Of a DNA stretch of 64,000 nucleotides, positions 24,701 through 35,933 are shown in pieces. The notes beneath the pieces are model-generated. The model saw nothing but the letters and a program-made list of their open reading frames with translations. It ran no database searches and was not told the DNA's origin. Origin of the DNA: Pontederia crassipes (taxonomy: Eukaryota > Streptophyta > Magnoliopsida > Commelinales > Pontederiaceae). The translations under genes were made by a program, and so were the position numbers. Positions within the stretch are counted from its first letter, which is position 1, and each line of letters begins with the position of its first letter. Where the stretch lies: the NCBI GenBank assembly GCA_030549335.1, contig CM060190.1, forward strand, positions 65,424,118 through 65,488,117. Reading direction: 5' to 3'.

Positions 24701-26751
24701 TAAAGAAAAATAGTTCAAGATAAATTGCATATGTTCTCATATGTATTTGTATAGCCCCTTGAGAAAAGTTGAAGCCCTTCAAATTCATAATCATAAAATA
24801 GGTAGACGTCAACCAAAAGAGATTTAAATATAACTTATTGTATGGTTAAGATTCATGTAGCCATTGCCAGGATAATGTCTTTTTGTTGTGTTACTTTGGC
24901 AAACATCAACTTATTGTGGCTAATTATTCCAAGAAGCATAATAAATATTTATTTGCTGCGGAACTAATTGCTAAATGAATGGACAAAATAGTAATAACAC
25001 CAGATCCTATAAGATCCATGAAATAAGGCATCCAAGCACAAGGAAAGAAAAATTAGTTTACACTCAAAAAGAGAACAAGGGTTTGGCAAAGCCCTCTCTT
25101 CCAGTTTCTTTTTCCTTTTTTCCATACTCATAAAATTGTTTTTTATTTAGCAGATGAAGGTCTAGTCACTGTTGACAAACCATTACTTTCAATATCTGAA
25201 TAACTATTTGATGAGGTGGGGCTAAATAATGGCAGTAAGAACAAAAGGAGAAATTAGTTTTCAACCATAAGGCACATCTGCACTTTCCTCCTATTTCTTA
25301 TTTTTCCTCATTTCCCATCCCCCTTCGCTCTCATTGATGTTTAATTAGCAATATTGATTGCAATGATATCCCACCAAGGTGCAATATAAGTTCACAGTGA
25401 CATAATCCCATAAGTTGCATCCAAACCCAAACTCTCTACGAAATCTGACCAACAACTCATTGTTGCAAGGCTAAAGAGAAAATTAAATGATTAATAATAA
25501 GAGAGGAAATATTACCTCATACAAGGCAGATCAAGCAAAAAATGTATTTCTAGAAATTAGGATTCTTAAAGTTATTTTTACTTCTCCTACTCTGACCTCG
25601 TGACAAGATAACAACGTATCTCTAGTAACTAGATTCTTAGAATCATTGTACTCCTTCAGTGATTTATTTCTATGGGATTCTCAGAATCATTCTAATTCTT
25701 CAGTAGTTGATTTCCATCTATTGCCAGTAAGATACGACAAAAAAGCATCAGTGAGTTTAGGAGAATACCAGACACCAATTGAATACTAGAAAGCTGAAAT
25801 CATTCAAGAAGTGTGGCATAAAGCATTCACCTCCGAAGTTATCAGTTTCAGTGCTTGTCAATATAATATTTCACGTAGCTATCTATAAGTCTAATGAAGT
25901 GGTGTAAAAAATCAATCAAGAAGTTTACACAACTGCTCATCTAAGATTTCACTTTATCTCAAAGCAAATGTCATAGGATAAGCTTTACATGATTTTTCAG
26001 TTAGCGTATTTAAACTGCATGAGCTCAATCATGATTGGACCAACTTTTCATGCAATTACAAACTCTTCTATTCTTTTTTAATTGGGATTTGGGACGTATC
26101 CTTGCAAGCAAAACCTCGAACAGTCCGAATAAGAACTTGTGCAAGCATTCCATAAGAAATTCACATATAAATAGTTCTTATAATGTATAAATAAATCATA
26201 ACAAAAGAAGATAGACGCACAGAAATCAGAAAATCTCCTTTTCGGCAAGTGAAGGAACTCCGCGTACTCGGTTTGCCCTTCCTCAGTTTTATGCAACTGC
26301 AGCACTAATGGGCGCCTCGTCACGATTCCTACGGAACAAAAGCAATAAATAATACTCAAGTTTCTTCGAACCAGGAATTGATCATTATGAACAGTTACTA
26401 AAAGTATACACCAAATTCCTAACCAGATCCACGGGGTAGGAAATCGCGGCCAACGATGCTTTCCAAAACAGACGATTTACCCGAGCTCTGTTCACCCGGC
26501 ACACAACCAAAACAATTTACGAACAAGTAAAGAGCGCCGAGAGTACTAAAAATCACGAAGACGGCATAAGATGGGCGATCCAAAAAAAAACGAAGGAACA
26601 AGAAGAAGACCTGTCCCCCGACGACGGCGACGGAGGGGAGTGCCTCCCACAGAGTCGGCAGGGCGGCGTCGGCGCCGCCGTAGTCTCCGAGGACCGTGCA
26701 GGCCCTCTGGATGCGGTTGACGAGTCCTATCAGGCTCTCCATCGTCGTCAT
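18719..26751 (-). CDS. DRP1E: Dynamin-related protein 1 (DRP1E/DRP1C type), 15 exons
   Basis: Exons on the minus strand: 26611-26751, 26424-26487, 26221-26328, 23844-23945, 23164-23214, 23004-23065, 21418-21508, 21176-21240, 20898-21092, 20691-20810, 20535-20605, 19551-19776, 19398-19448, 18927-19319, 18719-18847, giving 622 aa, the usual DRP1 length. The GTPase domain has the P-loop GGQSSGKSS (about 44-52, across introns 1), the switch region [15 protein letters not shown] at 146-149 and TKLD at 215-218. The middle domain follows, then a C-terminal GED ending [12 protein letters not shown] and proline-rich domains are absent, as is normal for DRP1. The start [20 protein letters not shown] matches the family; a longer in-frame extension of 39 residues is unlikely. 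DRP1 proteins act in clathrin-mediated endocytosis and cell-plate membrane remodelling (family knowledge). The closest subgroup, DRP1E, is judged from memory of the family. Confidence 0.93.
24181..24487. mobile_element. hAT-like MITE in dynamin intron 3
   Basis: The perfect 14-bp terminal inverted repeat CTAAGGGTGTTCAC / GTGAACACCCTTAG bounds 307 bp of A+T-rich DNA. The flanking direct repeats ATAAAA (24175-24180 and 24488-24493) are a likely part of the target duplication. Beneath the ends, the (g)ggccgggttg and caacctgaatcc arms also pair loosely. It codes for nothing. Confidence 0.75.
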
Positions 26752-27920
26752 CTCCGCAGACCTCGCTGGAGTCGGAGCCCCGTAATCCGAACGCCGGGGG
26801 GCGGAGGGTAGAGAAGGTTCGAGAAGGATAACGATGGGCGAGAGTTGCTGACGGTGGATTGCTTTCACCGTGCTTCCTGTTATGCCCCTAATGTTTTATT
26901 GCCGCTAGCTGGTAATTGTGGGGTATTGTGGGAAGGATTGTGAAGTGGGGCGGGAATAAACTTGATGCCGTTTTCTTCACTGGTTCAAAAGAGGTGGGTG
27001 GTCTTTGTCCGAAAAATTTGAAATTGCCATTTTTAATATGCACAAATTCGTATATCACGATTCACGACTAAAATTGTATTTAACATTTCTTTATTTTCAA
27101 AAGATATTGTACAAAGTATAAATTTAATTTAATGTAGTGAAACGTCCCTTAATTTATCCTTTGGATCTCAATCCCAAATGCTAATGGGCAATTTGAGGTT
27201 TATGAGGTCATAAACAAGCAAATCTCCTTTTTTTTTTCGATTACACAGTCTTATATTTATAAGCTTAACTGACTAGAAAAACGACACATGACATGCAAAT
27301 TTTCGTATTTTTATGGATAACGCCTTATTCCGTGGAATACAAATATCCCTATCATGTAAACATAATTATTCTCGTTGGGTAGATGTCAGTTGGAAATATT
27401 ATATTCCTACTTCTAACATTTGTATGCAACGATGGTAACAATTCCGGGTTATACGATCAATGTTCAACTTGTTGTCTAAATTTGTCAAAAATACGGAGTA
27501 ATTTGACTGCTTCTAGAAACAGATTTCATTTGTCCATCATAATTTTGTGTTAGGCCTTGTTTGGAAAGAGAAATGAAGGAAAATAAGATGAAAGAAAAAA
27601 AGTCACATTTCAAATTGGAATTGAGAGAAAATCTCCCCTCCATTTTCTTCCCTTCTCTTCATTTAAAATTTAATTCAAAGTAAGGAAAAAATTTCCCATT
27701 TTCCGTTCCCTCTTTATCTTTTTTTCACTTCACTCCAAACATAGATTTAGTTACATGATCCATCCGTAATAATTAATGATATATGTATTTTAATTTATTC
27801 ACTCGAGTAGGTACATTCATGTTCTTAGAGGAAATCATGGAGACCTTCAATTTTAACATGATTTTTTGTCAGTTAATTGTAGTCCAATAATTATTTTCAT
27901 TTTTCTCCACACTTGCACAG
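26752..27920. other. Intergenic: dynamin promoter side and 3' end of the next gene
   Basis: The sequence next to 26751 is the dynamin leader and promoter (read on the minus strand). At about 27552-27750 a MITE-like unit has loose inverted ends (ttaggccttgtttggaaaga against the complement of tcactccaaacatagattta). The rest is A+T-rich without coding signal. Confidence 0.4.
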
Positions 27921-30387
27921 TTAGAGATGAGAGATGATGGACTTCCAGATCCTACATTGCTTCTGATCCTCAAAGAGCAGCTGAATAATTCCTCCACTGG
28001 TTTCCAAATTCATCAAGTAGAAGCCACGATCGTCAACAGAGAAGCCTCCTCCATTCGGATCCTCCATTGCACCAAGTATCTTGTCTGAAAACTCAATTTA
28101 TCAGCCCACAGTTAAGCCAATAGGAATTCTTGCACTCGATCCTAACCTTCGAATACAATATTTCCAGACTCGTGAGCTTAATTTTGGTGATAAAAGTGCA
28201 CTTCATGTAAAAAAAAACAATAATTTATTGAAGTCCATTGTAATCCTGGAGTTGTGTTCAGAAGTCATGAACAATAAATAATTAATTGAAGCCTGTGAGG
28301 GGATGTCTTACACGCTTTGTTGGTGGTAATCACTCCACCAATATGCTTCTTTCCCAGTCTCAAAGCAAGCTTGTCACTTTTGGCACAAATCGAGACGAGC
28401 CTGCGGTGCACCCTTCCTGCATACAACCCGGACACAGCACACAACACAAGCTTCTTTCATTGATGCTCTAACTTCGATGAATAATTGTTATCAGTGTGCT
28501 AATGAATAATGATGGAGAGGTTGCTGCTAGAACGCATATGCATATGTCAAGCTTCAGGTTGGTCGATGCATAGGCACACAACTCATGATTTATTTTATTT
28601 TATTTTGGTCGACCGAATCAAAATACCTCAACTGACTATTAGCATTCGACTACGCCAAAGAAAATTCAGAACTTTCGTGCCGAGGAAACTTTGCAGGATG
28701 AAATCAGCAGCTCTTGCATTATGATTACCTTCGGGCATCCGAACAAAAAGCTGAGCGCCATTTGCAAGGATCTTGTGGTCCTCTGGTGCATGCGTGCTTT
28801 CTCTTGCTGTTCTCAGCTGAAGTGGTGCAGCACCCCTGAGACCTGTAATGATCATATATGCAGATGCCAAATAACAATCAGAGTTACAGTATTTTCATCT
28901 TGCGTTGAAGAAAACAAATTAATTGAAGCGTAACGCATGTATGTAACTCTAATTATACATGTTGCAGCAGTTGCACTCAGTGCCATCATATCTGCACAAG
29001 TTGCCGTTGTAAGTCCGGTGCTAATAGTAGATGCAACCATCGCGGTGTTCGCGCCGGCGGATGCGGCTGTTTCGGCACAGACTGTGGCGACCAACGCTGC
29101 GGCGGAGGCCACTACCGTGCTCAACTTCTTGTCCCGGTCCTCAGGCGCCAAGTTCATGCCCATAGAGCCTGAGTCAATTGGCTCCAGCATGCAGTTTGCA
29201 ACGATGCCAGCAACAGCTGAAGCCAGATGTGCAACTGCAAGTGCTGCATTCATGCGCATTTGCTCATTCCTTTTCTTTTTGCATCCAATGGACAAAGTGC
29301 TAAGAATCCCCCACCCTATCCATGCCTTCTTTTGGCTTCTTCTCATCTGTGCATGCATCGATCAGACGTTGTTCAGATGAATTGCAAGCTTCAAATCAAA
29401 TTTTGTGCTATTTATTCCTCAGGCTTCATGCTTACCCAGCTGCTGCCAAATGCCTTGTGTTTTGCAGTGTGCAATTCTGCTAGCTTTCCACTTGAAACCG
29501 GTGTCTAGAATGCATGGTTGAAGCAAAGAAAAAGTTAGGAGCACTAATAAAGAAAAGTTACAGACAATTGATCAGGGATAGGATTTGATTCCTACAAGAC
29601 TTCGTTCAAATGCCTCTCCAGTATTATTACTCAAACTGTTATGTTTCTCTCTTTCCTCATCCTCCAGATCATTGCCCCTGTTCTCTGGCCCCTGTTCTTC
29701 CGGGCTTGCTGCTAAGTTCTGCATCAAAAAGTGGGGTCCCGGTGCCATCTTAATTTTCACAAGATTTGGATGCATAATATTAACTAAACCAGTTGCAAAA
29801 CCAAGTGTGATGAAGTATAATATGTGGTCCATATATTAATTGTTTACTAAGATCTGTGTAAATGCATGGACCACTGCATGCCTTTTCTTGCCTAGGTACT
29901 AATATCCAATTTTATCCTAGTTCTAACGTATGCTCGCCAGGTTTCTGGGATTCATTCTTTTTAATTCACAATTTTATGTTATTATCAAGGAGTGCTCACA
30001 TTCAACAAAAATATTCGAAAGAAGTCGGAGGAAGTGGAGCTCCAGGTCCTCGAGAGGAAATTCAAAGCCTGAAGAGGACTTTCGGGGACCTCCAATGGAC
30101 TGCAACATGTAGATAGTTGTGATATGTCATTGTACTGATCACAAGTTCTCAGTTTACCCAATGCCTCCTTTCTCTTAATCTGCAATATTCATAAAAGTGA
30201 ATTAAATGAAATCTCATTGATTGCAGAATAGAAAGATGAAAGGTTTCGACCCTGCAGTGTGATGAGTATCTTGATTGATCTGGAAAAGTAGCATGAAATT
30301 ATAACAAAATACCATGGAGTAAGAAAATGAAGGATTCCTTGAGACTGTCACGCTCCCTGGTTTTGCATGAATTCTGCATCCTTCCAT
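27921..30387 (-). CDS. VAN3-binding protein-like / FORKED-like (DUF828 plus PH-like), 8 exons
   Basis: Exons on the minus strand: 30313-30387, 30000-30179, 29596-29718, 29436-29504, 28959-29346, 28729-28842, 28312-28416, 27921-28084, giving 405 aa with consistent phases. Residues 53-75 (PESPLQALNFLSRTWSSTSS) match the conserved N-terminal motif of the family (usually PxxPMEFLSRSWS). Exon 5 holds the DUF828 core: AALAVAHLASAVAGIVAN, then KLSTVVASAAALVATVCAE, then TTATCADMMALSATAAT. Exons 6-8 hold the PH-like part (GAQLFVRMPEGRVHRRLVSI, then LRLGKKHIGG, then YLMNLETSGGIIQLLFEDQK, then CRIWKSIISHL). Family members act with the ARF-GAP VAN3 in auxin transport and vein patterning. This copy is rather divergent, so the exact role is unknown. 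Exon 1 is the least certain part. A non-coding leader exon probably lies at 32010-32060. Confidence 0.8.
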
Positions 30388-30624
30388 GTCTAAGTCACTT
30401 CAACTCTGCCAGGAAGCAAAATAATAAGTGTTTCACTGCAATAGTACAACTTCTAAGATGATCCAAAGCATTTAAGCAACATCGGATAGGTATGAAATTA
30501 AGCAAACAGTTCACAGTTCCCCTATCACAATGATGCCATCATCTGCTAGTATAAAAGCATCACCTGAGGTAACAAAGTAGTACTTAATAAATTAACCGAA
30601 AAAAAGTAGTTCTTAGTAAGGCAA

Positions 30625-30637
30625 TGTAGGATCAAAA

Positions 30638-30669
<32 letters not shown>

Positions 30670-31898
30670 GAATTGGTATATAAAATTTAAAATCGAAAAA
30701 GATGTAGGAGTAAATTTAGAGCGAATGATCACAAGCAAGTAAAGGATAGGTAATAAAAGCACAAGAGAAGTAAGAGAAGAGATAAACATGATATATTGAC
30801 GAGATTCGGCCCAACTCCTTGGCCTACGTACTCGTTCCGATTTCTCAACCTTGAGACCGTCGGAGATTCACTAGCCTTCTTTTTTCTTATAGGGAGAGAA
30901 TAACCCTTTCTACACTACAATGCATTCTTCTTTGCACAAGAGGTAAGACACACCTCTTCTTACAAGGAGCCCTAAAAAACTATCTAAACAAGAATTCTCT
31001 CCAAGGTTCTTCTTCTTACAAATAATATTCTCACTAAGAAACTAGAAGAGGGAAGTGATGATTTGCAACTTTAGCTCAAGAAAATGCTTTGAATTTGAAG
31101 AGAGCTCTAGAGTAATTTGCCTTGCTTGGATGATCTTCCTTAAATCTTTTGGATCCCTTTTATATGCTTCTCTTGAAAATTTGGACGTTGTAAAGTAATC
31201 CAAAAAACTTTTGCTGTCAGCTCTGAATCGGTCGACTGTTTTAGTATCGGTCATCCGTTTTGCACAGTAACTAGCCGTTACTCTGTCTCTCGATTCTTCA
31301 GCGGTCGCCTATTATCTAATCGGTCATCTGTTTAATAAAAAATTATATCCGTTATTTTATCTTTTCTGCGCAGTTTATCGTTGATAGTTGGCCGGAGAAG
31401 AATTATAGTCGTTCTTGCTTCCATAACGGCCGCCCGAAAGTGAATCGGTCAACCGATACTAAAGTGCATTCCATTTTGTGATTAGCGGTCGATCCAATCT
31501 TCTATTTCGGTCGTCCATTCTCTTCATAATGGTCGACCGCTATAAGATCAGTCGCCCGTTTTTATAGGTTAATCCTTTTTGTGATTAGCGGACGTTCCAT
31601 CTTCTATTTCGGCCGTCCACTGTCTTCAATAATGGTCGATCGGTTATAAATCGGTTGTCCATTTTTTCACGATTGTTCTGAATAGCGGACGCTCCATCAT
31701 TAATTTCAGTCGTCCATTTTCTGTCATAACGGTCGACCGTTATAGTATCGGTCATCCGTTTTTATTACAGATAAAACTTCGACTATTTTTTTCAAAAAAT
31801 GTTAAACATGTTCACACTATCACTTTAAACATAATTAGTACATCATCTTTCTTGTCTGCTATAATTAAAATATATAAAATATGATCTTGAGATCAACA
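30625..31898 (+). mobile_element. Solo LTR (copy 2), same family as copy 1
   Basis: It starts TGTAGGATCAAAAG and ends GAGATCAACA. Perfect 5-bp target duplications GGCAA flank it at 30620-30624 and 31899-31903. Like copy 1 it has gtgaattggtatataaaa near the start and many GGTCG(A/T)CCG-like motifs. No internal element domain adjoins it. A run of 31 G lies at 30638-30668. It lies 238 bp upstream of the VAN3-binding-like start codon. Confidence 0.85.
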
Positions 31899-32009
31899 GG
31901 CAAAAGTCTCGTCCTGTGTCGACGTGCTTGCCGACGGATGAACAAGAAGAAAATGGAACACACAGGCGCACAAAAAAAAATCTAGTAATAACAGCACAGC
32001 AGCACTTAC

Positions 32010-32134
32010 TTGAAAAGGAAATGAAGTCCAAGTCCTTGTGGAAGTCTAAGCAACTCCTCTGCTCGACGTGTGTATCAGGTGGGTCTTATTTATACACACT
32101 CAAATCTGATTCTCTCTCTCTCTCACTCTCTGAG
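32010..32134 (-). promoter_or_regulatory. Probable promoter and leader exon of the VAN3-binding-like gene
   Basis: On the minus strand a TATAAATA box lies at 32087-32094, preceded by a GA-rich tract (32112-32134 on the + strand is CT-rich). About 80 bases downstream is a strong donor, TTTTCAA|gtaagt (last exon base 32010). A good acceptor, cctggcag, ends just before 30405, 18 bases upstream of the start codon. Together they would make a non-coding first exon and a 1.6-kb leader intron containing the solo LTR. This is inference from signals only. Confidence 0.45.
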
Positions 32135-33740
32135 TTTCGATTGCCGTGGACAATTATGTGATATTATAATATATATATATATATATATATATGAATTTTA
32201 CTCACAAAATTGAATTTAGTAATATGCGATCAATTTATATTAGATCTAATAAATTAACTTTGACTTAATAAAAAATAAATTTCAATCGCATAATCATCAA
32301 TGTTCCAAATGTACTGGATGCATATTAATTATATAAAAAAATAATTGCATATTACTTAGCATCCTCAAAATTCTCATTGTCAAAATATTTTCATAATCGA
32401 TTCTACTTAGGAAGATGCAGATAGAGTAAAAAGTTCCGAAACACAAAAAAAAAAAAGTGTTAGTCGGACCAGTCATAGACTAAATGATCCGTTTATCTTC
32501 GAACACTGCTTCAACTGTCTCTTTCTGGGAACTGCTTAGAAGTATGGTCTGCAGTCCATAGTGGCAATACCAGGAACCTTTCCGAGGACCAATCCGCTTG
32601 GCACATGATTTGCAACTATCATTTTCATACGCCTCTCGGGAGCGCAGAAACCTTAACTTGCCCCCAGACACTTCTCACCATGTTCTTTCCTTCCCATTGG
32701 CAAAAGAATACTCTTGGAATCAACTCTCTTCTAGTTTCAAGTTTTCACCAATCTCTGAGACATAAAATAATATCAAGATGCTTCTGACTGAGATCTGCAG
32801 CCCTTGGACAAAGCAACTGACGAAAGCTATTGCTACCTCCAAAATAGAAGAGGGAAACAAAAACTAAGTTTAAGAAAAAAAATATGAGGTCAAAGGGTTT
32901 ACTTAGCCAATAAATATGTTGCATATATGCAATCCTCACTTGGGTTGTCAAATCATCCAATTGTGTGGGTTTCTTGATATAAATATGCCCTACAAATATC
33001 CAATGTATCAAAATTATCATATATAAACTACATATCTTCTTTACACGTTCTGTAAAAGGTATATAGTTTATGAGAATGGGAGATGCAGGTTCCCTGCTAA
33101 TAATAGTATTATTATTACTATTATTATTATTGTTATTATTACATAGGGAATATATAACTTGCATATCAAGCTATTTATGCACACTTTGCAGACGGTCACA
33201 GCGTAAGTACATTTTTGTGCACATAAGATATTTCGAGGCAGAGTTCGCCTACATTATAATTGATTGGCTGCACGATGCAAATCAAAATTTGGTCTTCACC
33301 TTAATTGCCCTTGTACAAAAGAAAAACAGGTGGGTTTACATATGTACTTATAAAGTAGGCCTATTTTCAGTCAAAATTTGATCCAAATATTTAAGTATAA
33401 AGAAGAATTCATATGTGATGACCGCTGATATGTGATGCAATTTAGTTGTATCCACTTCTTTTCCCTCGGTGTAGAAATTATTCGTTCGTTGTCCTCACTT
33501 CTTTTCCCTTTTATCCTGGAGCTCTGGAGTGCTTTGTCTAATCAGCCAGGACGAGATAACAATACCTTTGCTGATCTTGCAGATATTGGTTACTTGTCTC
33601 ACATATCAGAACTGAGAGTACTGAAGATCACACGACATAGCTTAAACACTTCACGATCTGTGCACTTTCTTTCTTTCTCAGTGACGACGATTATGAGACC
33701 GTATGTTACTGTCACCTGGTTGAGAATGAGTGTGTCAAAC
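32135..33740. other. Repeat-rich spacer with no supported gene
   Basis: It contains an (AT)n tract near 32170-32192, a TTA/TTG-rich microsatellite at about 33100-33140 and A+T-rich DNA. At 32480-32671 (-) a short open frame has a cysteine pair pattern (SCKSCAKRIG, then WYCHYG) that could be a gene fragment, but I cannot name it. At 33430-33660 (+) an open frame has exon-like composition without a known match. Confidence 0.35.
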
Positions 33741-33815
33741 AAATACAACAACAACAAAATCTTATCCTACTAGGTGGGATCGACTATATAGATCATACGA
33801 CGCCATTCCGCTCTA
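33741..33815 (-). mobile_element. SINE-like (TTG)n-tailed element, copy C, truncated
   Basis: Reading on the minus strand, only the 3' part is kept: gcgtcgtatgatctatatag, then cctagtaggataagattttg, then TTG repeats ending near 33741. The 5' half is missing. No target duplication was assigned. Confidence 0.65.
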
Positions 33816-34718
33816 CAGAAAAAATTCACTTTGCTTTGGCATCTATCTCCTTAGAGTTGCAACATTTTCTTTCTGTTATGTGATCGTCTTATCAGATATG
33901 AGATGTAATCTTTTCTTTATGCAAAGTATCCCGCTTGATGCGCAGCCGAGCAAAGTCATAACCAAGCAAAAACTTTCGGATTGATTAGCTCTAAGTCTTG
34001 GAGCAGATGGTGACATTGCTATTTATAGAACCAGGTAAGGCGAGAGATCTGAAGTGGGCTTCTGATTTGATGGCTGCTGGTGACTCTGATTGCAGTCCTG
34101 GCTTTTCAAGAGACCCATCAAAATGTTTTACGAGTCTTTCATGATCCTGTACATATATTACAGACAAAGAAGCTTAGTTCTACAAACAAAAAAAAAAAGG
34201 GAATGTTAAAGATAATGTAAAAACAAAATCTTTTCGCCTTGGGGTGACCCGTTCATCTGCTCAGGTTCTGTATAGTATGAAGGCACAAACGGGGATGATA
34301 ATGCTTGGATTGGCTTACGAGATTCAGGGATTCAATAGACCTTGAATCCGCAATCAATTTGTTAAATAATCAATCATTTATTGGTGAAATGTGAATTTAT
34401 TTTATACGTTATCATGTTTTAATAACACAAATGGATTCTGCTTACGAATGAACATTGAAAAATTACAGTGACTCCGGTTGGCTCTCCCTATCGATTGAAT
34501 AACATTCTCAAATGATATAAAAGTTGAGAAAAAAACCCCATATAAACTTTTCAGAGTATATCTTTTATTATTTACTTTTTCCGACTCCAAGGGCTCCATT
34601 AAAGTAATCCCTGAAACAAAAATGATATATAAAATTCAGGATCATGATTTAATTCAAGGCCTATTAGCCTATCCGAAAGTGTCTGCAATTCATGGAAATC
34701 ACATTACCAAAAGGAATA

Positions 34719-34878
34719 CAACAACAACAAAGCCTTATCCCACTAGGTGAGGTTGGCTATATGGATCATACGACGTCATTCGTTGATCCATGTTCATGCG
34801 ATTCGACAAGGTTTTACGCTGGCTGTCGGGGCCTAACACAACCCTCCTCCTTTATCCGGGCTTGGGACCGGCTATGAA
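34719..34878 (-). mobile_element. SINE-like (TTG)n-tailed element, copy D
   Basis: Minus strand: from catagccggtcccaagcccg through ggaggagggttgtgttaggc and ggatcaacgaatgacgtcgt to cctagtgggataaggctttg and the TTG tail. It is nearly full-length, lacking about 20 bases at the 5' end. It forms the 3' half of the chimeric insertion. Confidence 0.75.
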
Positions 34879-34964
34879 ATATATCAAGATCATCTGCCAA
34901 AAAGTCTTGAATCTGACAAAAATATACTATGCAAGCATAATGAACATAATACTTACGGGATGCC

Positions 34965-35064
34965 ACCATGGAAAGGAGGTGGCTCAACAGAGCCAAAAAA
35001 ACGAGGATCATTGGGACCTACAAGCATGCCACCACCTCCTCCCAAACCCCTATTAGGATAAAAG
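34965..35064 (-). pseudogene. Fragment of a proteasome regulator PI31-like gene (one exon part plus donor)
   Basis: Minus-strand translation reads FYPNRGLGGGGGMLVGPNDP, then RFFGSVEPPPFHGGIP, then an intact gtaagt donor. The GGGMLVGPNDPRFF motif is characteristic of the C-terminal glycine/proline-rich part of plant PI31-type proteasome inhibitors. The rest of the gene (N-terminal domain and the usual PPGARFDPYGPP region) is not found nearby. It is therefore a captured fragment, not a working gene. Confidence 0.7.
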
Positions 35065-35530
35065 CCAAAAGGAATATTTTCTTATATAAGAATATAAAGA
35101 ATGGCTGCGGATGAAAAATTCAAATCTGGTTCTTTGCATCTACCACTCATACTTCTGATGGCTATAGCAAAAGATGGTGACATATCGTTAGTGTTGCTAA
35201 CTGCTACCTTTAATGATACTGAGGCATGTGCTGGTACCTTGGATTTGTACTAAATATGTGATCCTATGCAATCTTTTTTCACAAGTTTGATAAATATCTG
35301 ATTCTCAAGATTTTGATGCGTAGATGACAAAGAAGCCAAGGATAAATAAAATGACCAATCTTTGACTTAGTGAAGTGATGTTCCTTTCACATAACACTTT
35401 GCACTTATAATGTTTACCTCCAAAAAAGGAAGAAAAGACACATTGTCTACTTACTGGGGGACTCATCTTGATACGATAATTAAGATTTAAGAGGCAAGGT
35501 ATGAATAGATTTAAGAGGTAAGGTATGAAT

Positions 35531-35680
35531 AAGCCCGGATAAAGGAGGAGGGTTGTGTTAGGCCCCGACAGTCAGCGTAAAACCCTGTCGAATCTCATGA
35601 ACATGGATCAACGAAGCGTCGTATGATCCATATAGCCGACCCCACCTAATGGGATAAGGCTTTGTTGTTGTTGTTGTATA
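35531..35680 (+). mobile_element. SINE-like (TTG)n-tailed element, copy E, 5'-truncated
   Basis: It begins at aagcccggataaaggaggag, lacking the first 30 or so bases, and ends in the usual TTG tail near 35680. Just before it, the 24-bp sequence gatttaagaggYaaggtatg is repeated twice in tandem. No clear target duplication. Confidence 0.7.
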
Positions 35681-35933
35681 AGTATATAACTAGCATTGTT
35701 TTCCTTTTCAATGATACAAATTTATTTTCATCATCTAGGAACAAAAGCATGGACATTTACTTGAATTTCCATCTGTGGATAAATGATAATTACAAGCCCA
35801 TGGCTGTTCAGTTTTATTTTCGATTTACAAAGAATCCAAAAGAACCTTAATACAAGGCACTGAAGAAAACAAAAGTGTAAGTAAGAATCACACCTCCAAT
35901 CAATACCGAAAGTGTATGCCACTTGTTAATATC

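Larger units (their letters stand above)
34707..35076 (-). mobile_element. Chimeric retro-insertion: PI31 exon fragment plus SINE, flanked by a 12-bp repeat
   Basis: The direct repeat CCAAAAGGAATA occurs at 34707-34718 and 35065-35076. Between them, read on the minus strand, come a partial host exon, a splice donor, about 100 bases of intron-like DNA, and then a SINE copy (D) whose TTG tail abuts the repeat. This is the layout expected if an RNA starting in an upstream exon and ending at the SINE tail was reverse-transcribed and inserted. The unit is about 346 bp. Confidence 0.7.

Noticed and set aside
28937-29380. 147-aa + strand frame
   Set aside because: Antisense shadow of the alanine-rich DUF828 exon of the VAN3-binding-like gene.
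32480-32671. 63-aa minus frame with CKSC and WYC
   Set aside because: The spacing fits no zinc-finger family I can name, and no adjoining exons are convincing; kept only as a note.
34030-34150. Exon-like minus-strand stretch (DHERLVKHFDGSLEKPG)
   Set aside because: It has an acceptor-like start but no recognisable protein and no linked exons; it does not match PI31.
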